Of a stretch of DNA of 29,741 nucleotides, positions 18,580-29,741 are shown in pieces; the first letter of the stretch is position 1, and each line of letters begins with the position of its first letter. The stretch spans positions 652,867 to 682,607 of the forward strand of contig NW_019775402.1 in assembly GCF_001039355.2 (NCBI RefSeq), in the 5' to 3' direction. Under the pieces are notes generated by a model. The model saw only the letters and a program-made list of their open reading frames with translations. It was not told where the DNA came from and did not search any database. The stretch comes from Lingula anatina (Eukaryota > Brachiopoda > Lingulata > Lingulida > Lingulidae). Made by a program: the position numbers and the translations under genes.

Positions 18580-21500
18580 ATGTCAGTTCCACAACTCCAC
18601 AGCACTGATGTAGTGGCTGCTAACTTGACTTGTGACCGTTACTACTCATGGGATGAGTTTCACAACAAAACAAAATTAATCACTATATATGGAGGATATG
18701 AAGGCATCCCAGAAAACTTGCTTATCAACTTTATAGTGTGGTTGGTAAGTTTGAACATGCGTACCTTTAATAGATATAATTTCATTACTATTATATGAAT
18801 ATGAAATAATTAAATGAATCAGAAACATATATGATATATAATTTAGTCTAGTGCTTACCACCAGGCTTGATGTATAATAGACCAGTAAAGATATAAATGC
18901 CGTTCTCTGCTTTTGTACATATACAGTACCTATAATAGTTGATGGGTTAATTTTACTGGCTTTGGGTGCAAATTGAGTTTTTATTATTATTATTATTATT
19001 ATTATTTTCATGAGTAGCATCATATATTGGATAATATGATATTTTCAGCTACTACTGATACTGTTTGCTATCTTAAGAAAGAAAGCTTGGGACTATGGAA
19101 GAATAGCACTAGTAAGCAGGAGAGCAGAAAGGTGAGACTTAGTTTAGTTAGTATTCATGCAAGGTTTTGTTTTTGTCCTTTTTTACTTGTTTTATATACA
19201 TTTAGTGGCTACTAACTTGACTTATATGTTGTCCTTCACCTATAATGTTGTTAACCTGACATATTTAGACAAAGGAACATTTAAAAAAACAAATTAAAAA
19301 AACAAACTATCTACTGGAAAATTTTACCATGAGCAAATGAATACAATTTATATGTAACAATATGTTGTAAAATTAACTTTGTGGTAATGTGAAGCCTGTA
19401 TGATATCTGACTTGATGAGTGGACTGTTTTCTAAATGCTTTGCATTAAATTGTTAGCACATATTCCAGTTTAAAAACGAAAATTGATTCCTCTAAAAAAT
19501 TTACAGCACTTCAGGACATAAAAAAAATATTGTAACCTGAGCATGGGTAATATCAAAACGCATTATACCAGTTAAAACAAAGCACTTTTGTAACAGAAAT
19601 AATTAAGTCATCATATTGTATACAGACACTGAGCATGTGGGGACTGTTCTGTTGAGAATTGCTGGGGAAATTAGATAACACTGTTGGCTAACTTGAACCT
19701 CTTAACGTTTGGATGAACTTCAGTCGGTAAATACAGCTCAGTCTCTAGCAGATTATTACTCTATTATTTTCATCTCCACAATTTTTTTTTACTGCTTATG
19801 TGGACTGAGATTGTTATATGCCTGTTTTGTCTGTTCTTATTCATGTCTTAGCAGTGTGGGTATCACTATGCTAGATATATTAGCACGTGTATCCATGGAG
19901 ACCAAGTTCCATATTTGCCAGAAACGAAAATTATGCCCACTTGGGATTATAGGAAGTTGTGGGATGAAACTACTGTTGAAATAATCCAATGAATCTGTCG
20001 TTTCAGTTCAGTTTGAGAAGTCTAACAATCTTGCTTAACAAACCATCTGGGAATAACCTACTTAGGGGAGTTCATGTTGATGTATTTCTGCGAAATGTAT
20101 CCCAGATTTTTTTCTGAAACACAAACAAAAATGGTTTTGGAGTAAATATGTTAAGGACATTTTTGGTATGAATGCCAGTTGCTACATGTATTTTGTGATT
20201 TTTTTTGCAGTTATAATATATATTTTTATATCATAGTTCAGGACAGGCATCAAGTTTTAGAGGCTACAGAAGTGAGATTTGAATTTCCTGGGATTCCACC
20301 CAATTTCGTCACTTCAGGGGCAACATGACTTTAGCTTTTAACATAGTTTTCTGCTTTGTTTTTGGATGAAGTCACCGAAGTACGGTGTAGCAGAAAAAAG
20401 TTCATTTTTTGGTTCCCTGTGGACAAGTTCAAACAGCTTGTAGGCAAAACCGGATTATGATGTCATCCTAATATCTTGTAATGTGTTAAGCAAAAAGTAA
20501 AGAAACCTTAATTCTGAAACTTTGGCCTTTCATAAACAACAGTTTGGCTCTGTTTTCTGTGTAGTGTATCCAAAACTGTAGAGATAGTGCCGTCCTGTCC
20601 AAATGAACTTGTAAACAAGACTGCGAGGTGTTCCCAGGTAGTGGGTAAGTTGCACAATAAAGTTGCAGTATTCACTCTGTATTTGCGCATATGCAAATGA
20701 GACTAAGGTAGCCTATGAGCAATCAGAAGAAGTACTAAAGGAAGTCTGTCACACAAATTGTCACTGTCACATTCTGATTGAATTGGAACCTCACATTTAC
20801 TACCTAGATTTTCAGTTGTAAATTAAAAATTTTTCAAAAAAAAAAAAAAAAAAAAAAAAACATTATTAAAGTGGAGACAAATTAACTAATTATAGTACTC
20901 TTTGACATATTTTCAGCAGTTAGAGATACTAACTCTGACTGTGAAAATGTTTTTGGTTTCTTTTATAAAAAGATGTTTCTGATATGGCAGATGTTAAAAG
21001 ACACATTATTTAGGTACCTTGTGAGTATGTCTTGGCCAGAAATGCAGTAATAGAGTACTTCCCAAAATTTGTTTAACTGAAATGGACTGTACGCAGACAT
21101 ATGATAGTGATGAATGTTAAGCATATTGAAATTGTTAGGTCATTGTCCACTCATCTGGTTATGGATTCTATTAACCCAGTAGACCTATGACTGACTGGCT
21201 GATTTTCTGGTTTCTTAGTCTGATCGATGTGCTCAGAGGCCTCTGTGTGATTGATAGTTGGTTATGTTGCCACTGTAGTAGTGGAGAAATTGGACTTGAA
21301 GCAGGTGATCCACATAAACAGTACTTGAACAAATGTAATTATCCATTTTAGTACAAGCATGACTGTATCCCAGCGAGACCTATTTCCACATGGTCACTAT
21401 TGATTTTTGATAGAAATTCCATCAATGCATGTTAAATCTTTGAACATGTGTATTTTATTCAGCAATTGTTGAAGATTTCACCGGTGCTAGTAGGACTTGC

Positions 21501-24500
21501 AACATCCAATAGGAGAAAAATGTTTTTGTACAGTTTTGCCTATTGTGAAGATATGATTGAATTCCAGAATGCAGTTTTACTAATGAACTCCCATATTTTT
21601 GATATAATTTTATGATAAAAAAGAAAATTGAGAATGATGATGAATATGATGAAAGTGTGTGTGCTCATTGTTTTGGATATTTTTGCTTTAGTTTTGAGTT
21701 TGGTGTTACAGTGTAGTATATTTGTACATTGGTTATTTTAATAACTTAATTTTTGTGCTACAATTTGATATTTTAAGTTTTCTCTTCATAATTTAATTTA
21801 GATTTAAAAGTACATTTTTGTTATTGTCTTCTATGATAGTGAATATTCTCTTTTTATTTCATTTTATTTGATTCTGTTTATTTTCTAGGAGATCCTTGAA
21901 TGATTCCAGATACAATGTGTATGCACATTTACTGTATTTCATTTTAATAGTAATTTTTGTATTTCTGATTGTTTGGGTTTGGCTGAAGTGCTTGGCACAT
22001 ACAATGCACAAATTTACAGATATATTGGTTTGATAATTGGTGCTTAGCTTTGCATAAAACTAATGATGCTTGAGTCCGAAAATACCTATTTAAGGGTAGA
22101 TAAGAATAGTGGCATATAATAGTTAAGTTGGATGATGGAAAGTGTGGTGATTGCCTTGGCATTGGCATGGGGAAATGTGTTGTTATAATTAATTTGCAAA
22201 TTAAAGGTGCATGTTTAGGGTTTTCACATGAAAAATCCATACTTAACAATATTTCCTGGGGTAAATCAAAATTTCCTTAACCCTAGCTTAAGTGATGGAT
22301 TTTAAAATTTTGCCACCCCTCCCTCAATTTTCCCCACAGTTCTCTCTCCCATCCCTCAATTCTTGCACTGACTTCTGGATTCCACACAATTTCAAACTGG
22401 CAAGAAGATTGACTGGTAGGGAGGTTTGTCAGGTGGTGAATTGGTTTGTGACATTAATTCATGGTATTTATGGGTAAAAATATTATCAGAAAGTATTTCT
22501 TGTCATCAGTTTAGTTCAGCAAGAAGTGGTGTTTATGTGTTTAAATTCGTACACTTTGTCACTTTAACTTTGTAGGAAACCAGTTCTTTCTTGTGTTGTT
22601 TTGCTGTGCTGTTTTTACAGTGTGGAATTTTCAGAACAATTACTCCCATACTAGGCTTAATAACCAGACTCTAGCACTCTTTTTTATATTGGGAAAATGG
22701 CTAAAATGTGTGCAAGAGCCATGTTGCTCTTTTGAATGTCAACTCCACCTTTCCCTTAACCTCTTATGTGCATGTTTTGTACACTGATAAAAACTGATTT
22801 TTGCCAACAAATTTTATACAAATTTCTCTCTGAGATAAAAATATGTCTCAATTTACTTTATTTAATATTCAGAACCCTGGCTGCTATTTAGCCCTATTGT
22901 ATGAATAAGAGCCCAATTTGAGTTAATTCCGATTAGTGTCCTTTCCATCATCTTGATCAGCAAATATACAAGGACATTGCAATACTACTGCTGTTGAAGT
23001 GCTACCAAAAATTTGGTTGATCAATCTCTACATGTATGTCTTCTGGGGTGTGGTTGAATGTAGAATGAACGTAGTGGGGGCTTGTGCCTTTTCAGCTTGG
23101 CTTAGCACCATGTTTGTAGCTGTAATTAAAAATGGTCAATGATAACAATGTTTAATTGAAGGCAAATGTAATTTATTTGTTTAGCATTTTTTGAATTTCA
23201 GATTTTTTGTTTAATTATTTTTTCTTGTAACATGCTCACTCAGTACCTTAATTCCTTTTTTTATTCTTGTATTTTACCAGGTAGTAGGATTCTTTTCATT
23301 TTCTATATGGTTTTGCAAGTATATATTGGTATTTTCTTGGATTTTCAAGAAGGCTTTTATATTAATGTTGTGATATAAGTAGAATGCATATATTGAAAAT
23401 GTTATATACATTTATGGAATATACATATGAAGTTGTATAATATTTAAAGGTGGACCTCCCTGTTCTATGGTGATCACGATGAGAAGTCAGTCAATGCTGC
23501 TTTGGGTTCAGTGGAGTCATTGGACAAGCACATTGACCATCATGATACAGTAAGTGCTGTTGTCTCTCTGTTATCTTATTCTTCTTTCCTCAGTCACAGT
23601 CTCTCCATCTCGCTCTCTCTCTCCCTCTGTGGTGGCCTGTTTTTTTTTTTTTTTTTGTTATATATGTATTATATACTTGTAGTTTGAATAATGTGTCTCT
23701 GTATTTTTTACATCTTTTAAATAAATGTTAAGTGTTTAGTTTTATGATATTTTCAGTGCAATTTGTATAACAATGAAACTGTAGCACAAAATTATTTGCC
23801 AGTTTCATCTAAAAGTAGCCTTTCCTTACAATAAATGTATCTACCCTTTATAGGAAAGGTCATTAATGACTGGTATATTGATAGAAATGAAAATTCAATA
23901 TGATTATCAAGATTGCAGGACGTGTTTTATGGCAAAGCCGATGAACTTTAGATTAGTGATGATTAATGCATGTAATTTTACACTGGTGCATATGTAATGA
24001 AGTCAGTCAGTTGGTCAGAGAATGCCAACAAGTACGAAGAAGTGATAATTGTAAGCAAGAGAGATAACTTAAGCAGAAGCAGTTGATTGGACACTTGCAA
24101 ATATTATTGATTTCTTGAATTTTGATACAATTTGAGTAATTATGGGTCCTGGCATGAATGTTATTATCTAAGTGCATGGGTGACTAAAATGAGGAGATTT
24201 AATGGCGAGTATTTATATTCTTAAAATGCACTGTTGAACAAAGGCTGGTTTCATAAAGCCATCTAAGCACCCATATGTAATTAAAAATGAGCAACTTATC
24301 ACTTCAGAAAAGAAAGTTTTACTTTTAATTACAATGTCATAGTGGTGATTTCATCACCAAACTTTATTTAAGAAACTTCCACATTTAAATCAAATTAAAT
24401 CAACATTTAGTAAAGATCGTTCAAATGCCTTCGTTATAATGATATTACTAAATGATATATAGTAAAGATCGTTCTAATGCCTTCGATATAATGATATTAC

Positions 24501-27500
24501 ATGAATCTGTTTATGCATTTTATTCATTGGAAAGAACTGTTACCAAGTTTTAAGGGGATGTTTTCCATTTTAAAAGGATTGAATAACTTTATTTATGGCT
24601 TCATCTAGTTAAAGTTTAAGTCAATCTCAGTTTAATTATATTAAAGGTCTCTAGTTTCAGTTATATGTCTTAATTCTGTTTATTGGCTTCAATGGGACCA
24701 TTCAGATTGAGAAGAGCTGAGTGCTAGCTAGGCCGCAACCTAAATATAGAGGACCTACATAAAAGGAAGACCGCTAAATCCTGTAATGGTCTCTCCGCCT
24801 TTCACACGCCTCCCCACACGTCGAATCTCGACCGGTTGAATTAAGCCGAGATTTAATTACTGTGCCACTCCAGGGACGACAAGTGGGGAGGCGTGTTTAT
24901 TATTTTTGTTACATTTCTCTGTTCTTACATTCTGTACATGGTTTACGAAAAAAAAAAAATGACTGTCTGTCTGATAGCTAATGACTTCTCATTTTGGGGT
25001 TTATTGGCTACATAAAATTTCCATTAAACATGCATAGCAAACTTTCTGAACAACACTGTAAAAACAATTGTTGACTGAGATGGCTTTGTGAAACTGACTC
25101 CAGATCATCAAGCTAGGATTCATATCCTCCCTTGGCCATAATTGAACCCATGGGTGTCAGGGATCTTTGTTAATAATATATTAACCATAATACGTCTGTT
25201 TGTCTAAGATGTTCATGTTGTAGGGAAGTTTATGGATGGGGAGGTAATAATCAGGGATGTAAGGACCAGAAACACTTACTGAACTATCATTTATCACTTT
25301 TTTGCAGGGATTTTGTTCATGGTTGCCTGCATTCTTCAAAATAAAGTAAGTAGCAGTCTCCATTTTTGTTGCCCTTTTAATGTTATGGTTCTAGTACTGA
25401 TATTTGTGTTTCTCTATCAGACCTAGGACGTTAAGTGGATTATCATGTCACAGACATACACAACACATTTTCTCAAATAATAATATTTTAACAGACTTAC
25501 AAAAAAAAAAGCATCAGTGATATTACCAGTCATTTGACTGCTAAAGTTCTTAATATTATGAATCCAGATAAGTGAGTACATTTTCAAAATCCACACTCAA
25601 ACCTAACACACTGGAAGTAATAATGGGTTATTTCGCTAAAATATTATCCCACACATTTCTCTGTGAAAATCAATCTCTGATACACTGTCACAGTTACCTC
25701 GTTCTCAATTATTTTCAGGGACAGTCATATCCTCCATAAGTGTGGTCCAGATGCTGTCCAGTATTTGTCCTTCCAGCGCTACTTACTGGTCTACCTGGCA
25801 CTGATATGTGTGCTCTCTGTGGCCGTCATATTACCTGTCAATTTTCAGGGAGATCAAGGTGAGAGATTTAAATTAAGGTTATCACTCTGAAAAAAAAACT
25901 GCTCTTGAGGGATTAAATGTCACTTTGGTTTAAGTCCTCGGGTGTGAGCATGCATTCATAATATTTGTCATGCTGTGTGCTGTTTTATTACATCTGCTAC
26001 TCTGTTCATCTTTATTATTCTAGAACAAGACCAGCAGCAGTTTGGTCATACGACCATAAGTAACCTGAAACTAGAGTAAGTACTTGTTGTATTGAATGTA
26101 GAATATTATACTTGTTGAATACTGTATGCTTATAAGCTGGAAGAAATAATTACCATTTTTTGTTGTTTAATTTTTTTTTTACTGAAAACATCTTCTTCTG
26201 GGGGTGTATTATTTCTCAGTTAACATTTTACATTCAATTTGGTGCAATTTTTCTCCTGTATAACACATACATACATACCTGTATATAGTTTCAATGAACA
26301 TATGTATTAACATACAGAACATAAGAAAGTATATTTATGGCTGAATGGTTTGATATTATAACACTTCCAGCTCTACTACATTGTGGGTCCACGCTGTATT
26401 CTCAGTGGTGTTCATAGGCCTGGCTGTCTACTTCATGAGGCATTTCTCCAGCAGCCTCAGCTTTGAGGAAGATGATGAGGTAAGGGTCCTGATATTCAGG
26501 GGCCTCTAAAAGGGGATACAAAATTAAATTATTGGCCCCTGTGGAACTCACCCAATCAACTCTTCTGCAATTTTGAAACAAACCCGCCCCTACCCGCCCC
26601 TTAAACGGTGGCTCAGCAGCAGAGGAGGATAATTGTGAGGTTGAGTGTAATCATTCAGCTGGGTATCTGGAGTAAGTCTAAGTCCCATTGATCACCTTAA
26701 TTTCCACAGGGTCATATACAATAGTTTTGTAACAGACTACTAGCGGACCCTGTGGTGAGAGAGTAAGGTGAGGGGAGTAGCAGATTTCTAGATGAATAAT
26801 CGAAAAGTGTTTAAATTTTGGATCTATATACTAGTAAACACTTGTTATCTTGTTGTTTAAGAAAAAAACAAATTTCAAAGGTGTGGACAGAGTGCATGGT
26901 TTTCTTTCACACTGAGATGTCATACATGTATCAAACATTTTCTTGGAGTCAGAAGCATTTACATTAATAATTGAGAGAGACTGTGACTGGTTATTTTTTA
27001 TTTCAGGCCACTCGCACCCTGATGATATCCCATATTCCGTTAGATAAATGCTTCAAAAATACATTACAGCAGCATTTCCAGTAAGTGATACAACATTTTA
27101 CTCAATAAATCATCTTTAAATCACATTCAGAAGTGACAATCCATCTTTTAGCACAATTGATTAAAGCTGAGAGAAAGATACGTTCATTCCTTGCATTTTT
27201 ATTTTTCTGATAAAGATTTATATTTGAACAGGGGCAGTCATTCCATTGCTAAAAACAGATGTTCAGTGGGTTATGGTCATTAGTAAAGGCTATCAAAAAA
27301 AAATAGAGATGAAAATCCCTATAAACATTAAAAGATTAAAAAGATTGGTATGTCATTATGATACATGTATATGCCTTCTGATTACAAATGCTACTTTCAG
27401 GGAGGCCTACCCAGAATTCACAGTTCAGGATATTCAGTTTGCTTACAACATCTCAGATCTCATCAACAAAGATAACAGCAGGTAGGCACATGTAATAGTG

Positions 27501-29624
27501 GAATGGTAAAAATAAATAAATGAAAAAAAAAAAAAAAACATTCCTAAAAAATATCTGCAGTTGGTGCAACAGTGCACTTATATTTTGGCCCATCCGGACT
27601 AGCTTTTGGATTTTAACATCTGATAGATATTGCACTGCCAATTATCATGTTGATACAGTAACAGCAAACACATTGTCAGTACTCAACATTATCATGTAAA
27701 ACATGTCATCCATAGGAAAAAGGCCCATGAGGCACGAGTATTCTCAGAGAATGAGCTGAAGACCACCGGGCAGCGGCCCACTATGGTTCCTTACAAGTGT
27801 GGCAGGGTGTGCTGCTGCTGTCACTCCTGTGGTTGTGAGGAGGTAGGTCATATACAGGTTGTCCTGATGTTAGTATAATATTAACATACATACTGTGTGT
27901 GTGTGCGCGCGTGTGCATGTGTGTGTGATGGGTTAAAGAATTGGGTTTCTAGGTTAAATTGTTGATGTTATATTTATATACATGTATGGGATAGGTTCTT
28001 AATTATTTATGTTACTGGATATGAAAAAAGAACAATAATTTTTATTTCAAAATTTTAAGACTTAGTTTAGAACACCTGGAAATTTTATTTTATATCAGTG
28101 AATAATGGTTTGTTTTCTAGCCTTTATTTTTATGTGAACAACATGGCATTTGAAGCAGTTTAGGAATGTGTTTGTTCATCATAAGAACCTTTCATCTGCT
28201 TTTTTTGCATCTGCCTTTTCCTCTCAGTATAACATTAGCAGCAGCAGACGGAGGACATCTTCAGGGTCTTTTGAAAGATGATCAGAATTTTTCAAGTTAA
28301 CATTGACGGATATCTAAATTTTTCTGTCAGAAGACAGTCAAAAATGGGGGCCGGATCAACAAGAATAATTTGGAAGACTGTCAGAACATATCTCTGAAAT
28401 ATATCTGAATTGCAAGAGGCTATAGTGCATATTTTGTAATTGATGGTGCAAGACTGCTCAAATGTAACTTAAACATACATAGATAAGAGTACTTTAGAAG
28501 TTTGTAGTTCAAAATCATTATGCATGTCAGTGGTTTTGTTTCTCTGTGTAGGTGGATGCCATTGAGTTTTATAGTCGCAGGGAGCGGGAGCTAACCAACC
28601 AAGTTGAGGTAGAAAAAGCCACTTCCTTCCAAAAGGCCCTTGGAATTGCATTTGTCACATTTGAGAATGAATATATGGCTCAAAGGTTTGTTAATACAAA
28701 AAAGTTATTATCTGTCAAAAAGAAAGATGTTTAATAATTTATGTAATACTATATAATCTAGCACATATCATTGCATTTTAAGTTGAGGATTGCTGCATGG
28801 TTTATAGAATTCCAAGTTAACCTCTGATGTGAATGCTGTTGGTTTTTAAGAAAAAAATTTAATATGTTAAAACATTCCTTCAGAGTCTGTGTAGACTTCA
28901 GGACATCGTGCAAGGGCTCTCACAACCCTCACCCCTCTAGTCTGGGCCGAGACTTGGCTCTGGAAGACTGGAATGTATCATATGCACCAGGTCCAGACAA
29001 TATCTACTGGTGGGTGGCTGTCATGTTTATTTAACAACAAATTAAGCATTCTTTGCAGAAAAGATTCTGTATTTAACGTGTACCCAGGACCCTCCGCTCT
29101 AAGCTTTACTGTGTTAGATATTTCTGGGAGTACCAAGTTTGTGGTATCATTGTCCTGTATTTATCTCTAGTTATCAATATGATAAGTTTGGTCACGTGAT
29201 AACATCTGTACACACATTTTGAAGTCAGTCAAGTTGAAGACTTTGTTTCTACTGTTTAAGAGAGCATCTGGCCACAGTACTGAGCATGCACAGAGATTTA
29301 AGAATGAAGAAGCTAGCATGCAACAGATCTGAAGCTCAGGGTATTTTTTTAACCTTGAGGCTTGCTGGGTCTAATCCAATTTAATAAACTGGCTTTAAAT
29401 ATTGTGCATAATATGATGTACTCAGAACCACAACACTGTCTAAATACAATGTCTGTATATGCTAATTCAGGGAGAACCTGTCACTAGACCCCTGGGTGTG
29501 GTGGATCAAGTGCATCGTGATTAATGGAGTATTAATAATTCTGCTGTTCTTTCTGTCCACCCCGTCTATTCTGATGGCAGCCTTGGACAATATTAACTTC
29601 AAGAAGGCACTGGAAGACTTACAT
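18580..29624 (+). CDS. TMEM63/CSC1-like mechanosensitive cation channel, N-terminal half (13 coding exons, continues past the window)
   Basis: TMEM63 (OSCA/CSC1 family) proteins are membrane channels gated by stretch or osmotic change. Exons: 18580-18744, 19049-19131, 23450-23549, 25308-25345, 25719-25858, 26024-26075, 26371-26479, 27007-27080, 27401-27481, 27716-27842, 28552-28685, 28884-29009, 29471-29624. All have GT-AG borders and every phase joins in frame, giving 461 codons, just over half of the usual 800 or so. Features in order are: a short outside N-terminus with NLT and NKT glycosylation sites; TM0 (INFIVWLLLILLFAILR) followed by the family signature KKAWDYGRIALV; GFCSWLPAFFKIK, the short conserved cytosolic helix; CGPDAVQYLSFQRYLL with TM1 ending in LPVNF; TM2 (about residues 194-220); the cytosolic RRM-like region (TRTLMISHIPLDKC, EAYPEFTVQDIQFAY, a Cys cluster CGRVCCCCHSCGCEE, then EFYSRRERELTNQVE and LGIAFVTFENEYMAQR); VSYAPGPDNIYWENLS; and TM3 (about 425-445). 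Whether it corresponds to vertebrate TMEM63A, B or C cannot be told. The pore-forming later helices lie beyond the window. The 4.3-kb intron after exon 2 could hide an alternative exon. Confidence 0.93.
19132..23449 (+). other. TMEM63 intron 2 (4.3 kb)
   Basis: A large intron with no supported gene on either strand. It contains a run of 25 A (20836-20860), possibly the tail of an unrecognised retroposed sequence, and generally AT-rich, low-information sequence. Many short frames (for example 19709-19984, and minus 21944-22249) lack any family features. The flanking exon phases (AG plus G, Arg) fit direct joining of exons 2 and 3. Confidence 0.55.
20836..20860 (+). repeat. Poly(A) tract of 25 bases
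   Basis: An uninterrupted A run inside TMEM63 intron 2. It might mark the 3' end of a plus-oriented retroposed sequence, but I could not recognise the 300 bp upstream as a SINE, LINE or retrocopy. Confidence 0.7.
24409..24500 (+). repeat. Two direct copies of a 40-bp unit with a 12-bp spacer
   Basis: AGTAAAGATCGTTC at 24409 and at 24461 open two 40-bp units (24409-24448 and 24461-24500), both ending ATAATGATATTAC, with two substitutions between them. Two copies only, so this is a small local duplication and not an array. Confidence 0.85.
24805..24895. repeat. GC-rich nested inverted repeat, possibly a structured RNA or SINE-like end
   Basis: The outer arms CACGCCTCCCCAC (24805-24817) and GTGGGGAGGCGTG (24883-24895) are perfect 13-bp complements. 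Inside them GTCG (24820-24823) pairs with CGAC (24877-24880), and AATCTCG (24824-24830) pairs with CGAGATT (24847-24853). The block is much richer in GC and CpG than the surrounding intron, so it was probably inserted. On the minus strand TGGCACAGT followed about 35 bases later by GGTCGAGATTCGAC is loosely like the A and B boxes of a tRNA-derived SINE, but the match is weak. A palindromic MITE end is equally possible. Confidence 0.6.
27894..27928 (+). repeat. GT/GC dinucleotide repeat
   Basis: Alternating purine-pyrimidine sequence of TG and CG steps just after TMEM63 coding exon 10. It is a simple microsatellite that can adopt Z-DNA. There is no sign of function beyond that. Confidence 0.8.
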
Positions 29625-29741
29625 GTAGGTGGTAAATTTTACAGGAGAACCTGGTGTTGCTTTATATGCTGGTTAGGCCACACTTTTTTATTTTTATGGA
29701 TGACATCCTGCGCGCGCACCGATTTTCGCCCGTTCTCCGAA
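29625..29741. other. Start of the intron after TMEM63 exon 13, with a CpG-rich segment at the window edge
   Basis: After the donor GTAGGT, the last 35 bp or so become abruptly CpG-rich (TGCGCGCGCACCGATTTTCGCC). This resembles the start of an inserted repeat that continues outside the window. Its identity cannot be told from what is visible. Confidence 0.4.

Larger units (their letters stand above)
15923..19090 (+). repeat. 1.58-kb near-identical tandem copies around an n (15923-17504 and 17506-19090)
   Basis: Both copies open with nine A followed by ATCTTTGTCTTAAAG and run colinearly to the GAAAGCTTGG of TMEM63 coding exon 2. Visible differences are few: CTTAAGGAG/CTTAATGAG, GATATTTATG/GAAATATTTATG, ATGCGTGCC/ATGCGTACC, and a C/T homopolymer shift near 17387 and its counterpart. 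The first copy stops inside an exon exactly at the n (17505). This is what is expected when two overlapping contig ends, perhaps from two haplotypes, are placed side by side. A real tandem duplication breaking exactly at an unknown base would be a coincidence. Confidence 0.88.
23550..25307 (+). other. TMEM63 intron 3, with short repeats and a nested hairpin
   Basis: No gene is supported. The intron begins with a CT-rich tract (about 23575-23635) and a T homopolymer (about 23640-23656). It also holds a 40-bp direct repeat (24409-24500) and a GC-rich hairpin block (24805-24895), both listed separately. Confidence 0.5.

Noticed and set aside
19709-19984. Plus-strand 91-codon Cys-rich frame in TMEM63 intron 2
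   Set aside because: No homology recognised and no splice sites joining it in phase with the neighbouring exons. The flanking exons join perfectly without it.
23502-23687. Plus-strand frame beginning inside TMEM63 exon 3
   Set aside because: It is the exon 3 reading frame running on into the intron past the donor GTAAGT. The rest is CT-rich and T-rich low-complexity sequence.
24409-24500. Possible CRISPR-like direct repeats
   Set aside because: Only two units, in an animal intron, with a 12-bp spacer that is itself similar sequence. It is a simple local duplication.
24805-24895. Possible tRNA gene on the minus strand
   Set aside because: The A-box and B-box likenesses are weak, no acceptor stem or cloverleaf can be drawn, and the real pairing present is a simple nested hairpin.

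Overview
This window is animal nuclear DNA. It is AT-rich, its genes have many introns with GT-AG borders, and it is littered with decayed retrotransposons. The combination of a TMEM63 channel gene with short exons, an L1-like ORF1, a CR1/L2-like LINE tail and a BEL/Pao integrase remnant fits a marine invertebrate. A mollusc or another lophotrochozoan is my best guess, but that rests on general impression, not on a diagnostic marker. No bacterial or viral operon is present.

Layout. (1) 864-1994, minus strand: the 3' part of an unrecognised gene for a Ser/Pro-rich, mostly disordered protein. (2) 4391-5180, minus strand: a complete two-exon gene for mitochondrial ribosomal protein L14 (uL14m). 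(3) 6358-6954: a long, nearly perfect inverted repeat able to form a hairpin of about 270 bp. (4) 7329-9149, minus strand: pieces of a non-LTR retrotransposon, an ORF1 with one frameshift and a 3' tail. (5) 9240-10380, minus strand: a broken BEL/Pao integrase. (6) 10533-11406: a CpG-rich block bounded by short terminal inverted repeats, probably a non-autonomous DNA transposon. (7) About 12440-13553, plus strand: a 5'-truncated CR1/L2-like LINE, followed at 13631-13750 by a second copy of the 3' tail seen at 7329. (8) About 14703 to the window end, plus strand: the 5' half of a TMEM63/CSC1-like mechanosensitive channel gene. Thirteen coding exons can be placed, with every exon phase consistent, giving 461 codons before the gene runs off the end.

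Two of the three single-base 'n' positions (12786 and 17505) sit exactly at the junction of near-identical tandem copies, of about 290 bp and 1.58 kb. Copy differences are mostly single substitutions and homopolymer-length changes, so these look like unmerged contig ends or alternative haplotypes, not true duplications. The larger one duplicates the TMEM63 start exon.

The two recognised genes act in unrelated processes, mitochondrial translation and mechanically gated cation flux. I see no new multi-gene system here. The most unusual items are the long hairpin, the CpG-rich inverted-repeat element, a small nested hairpin in a TMEM63 intron, and the duplicated contig ends.
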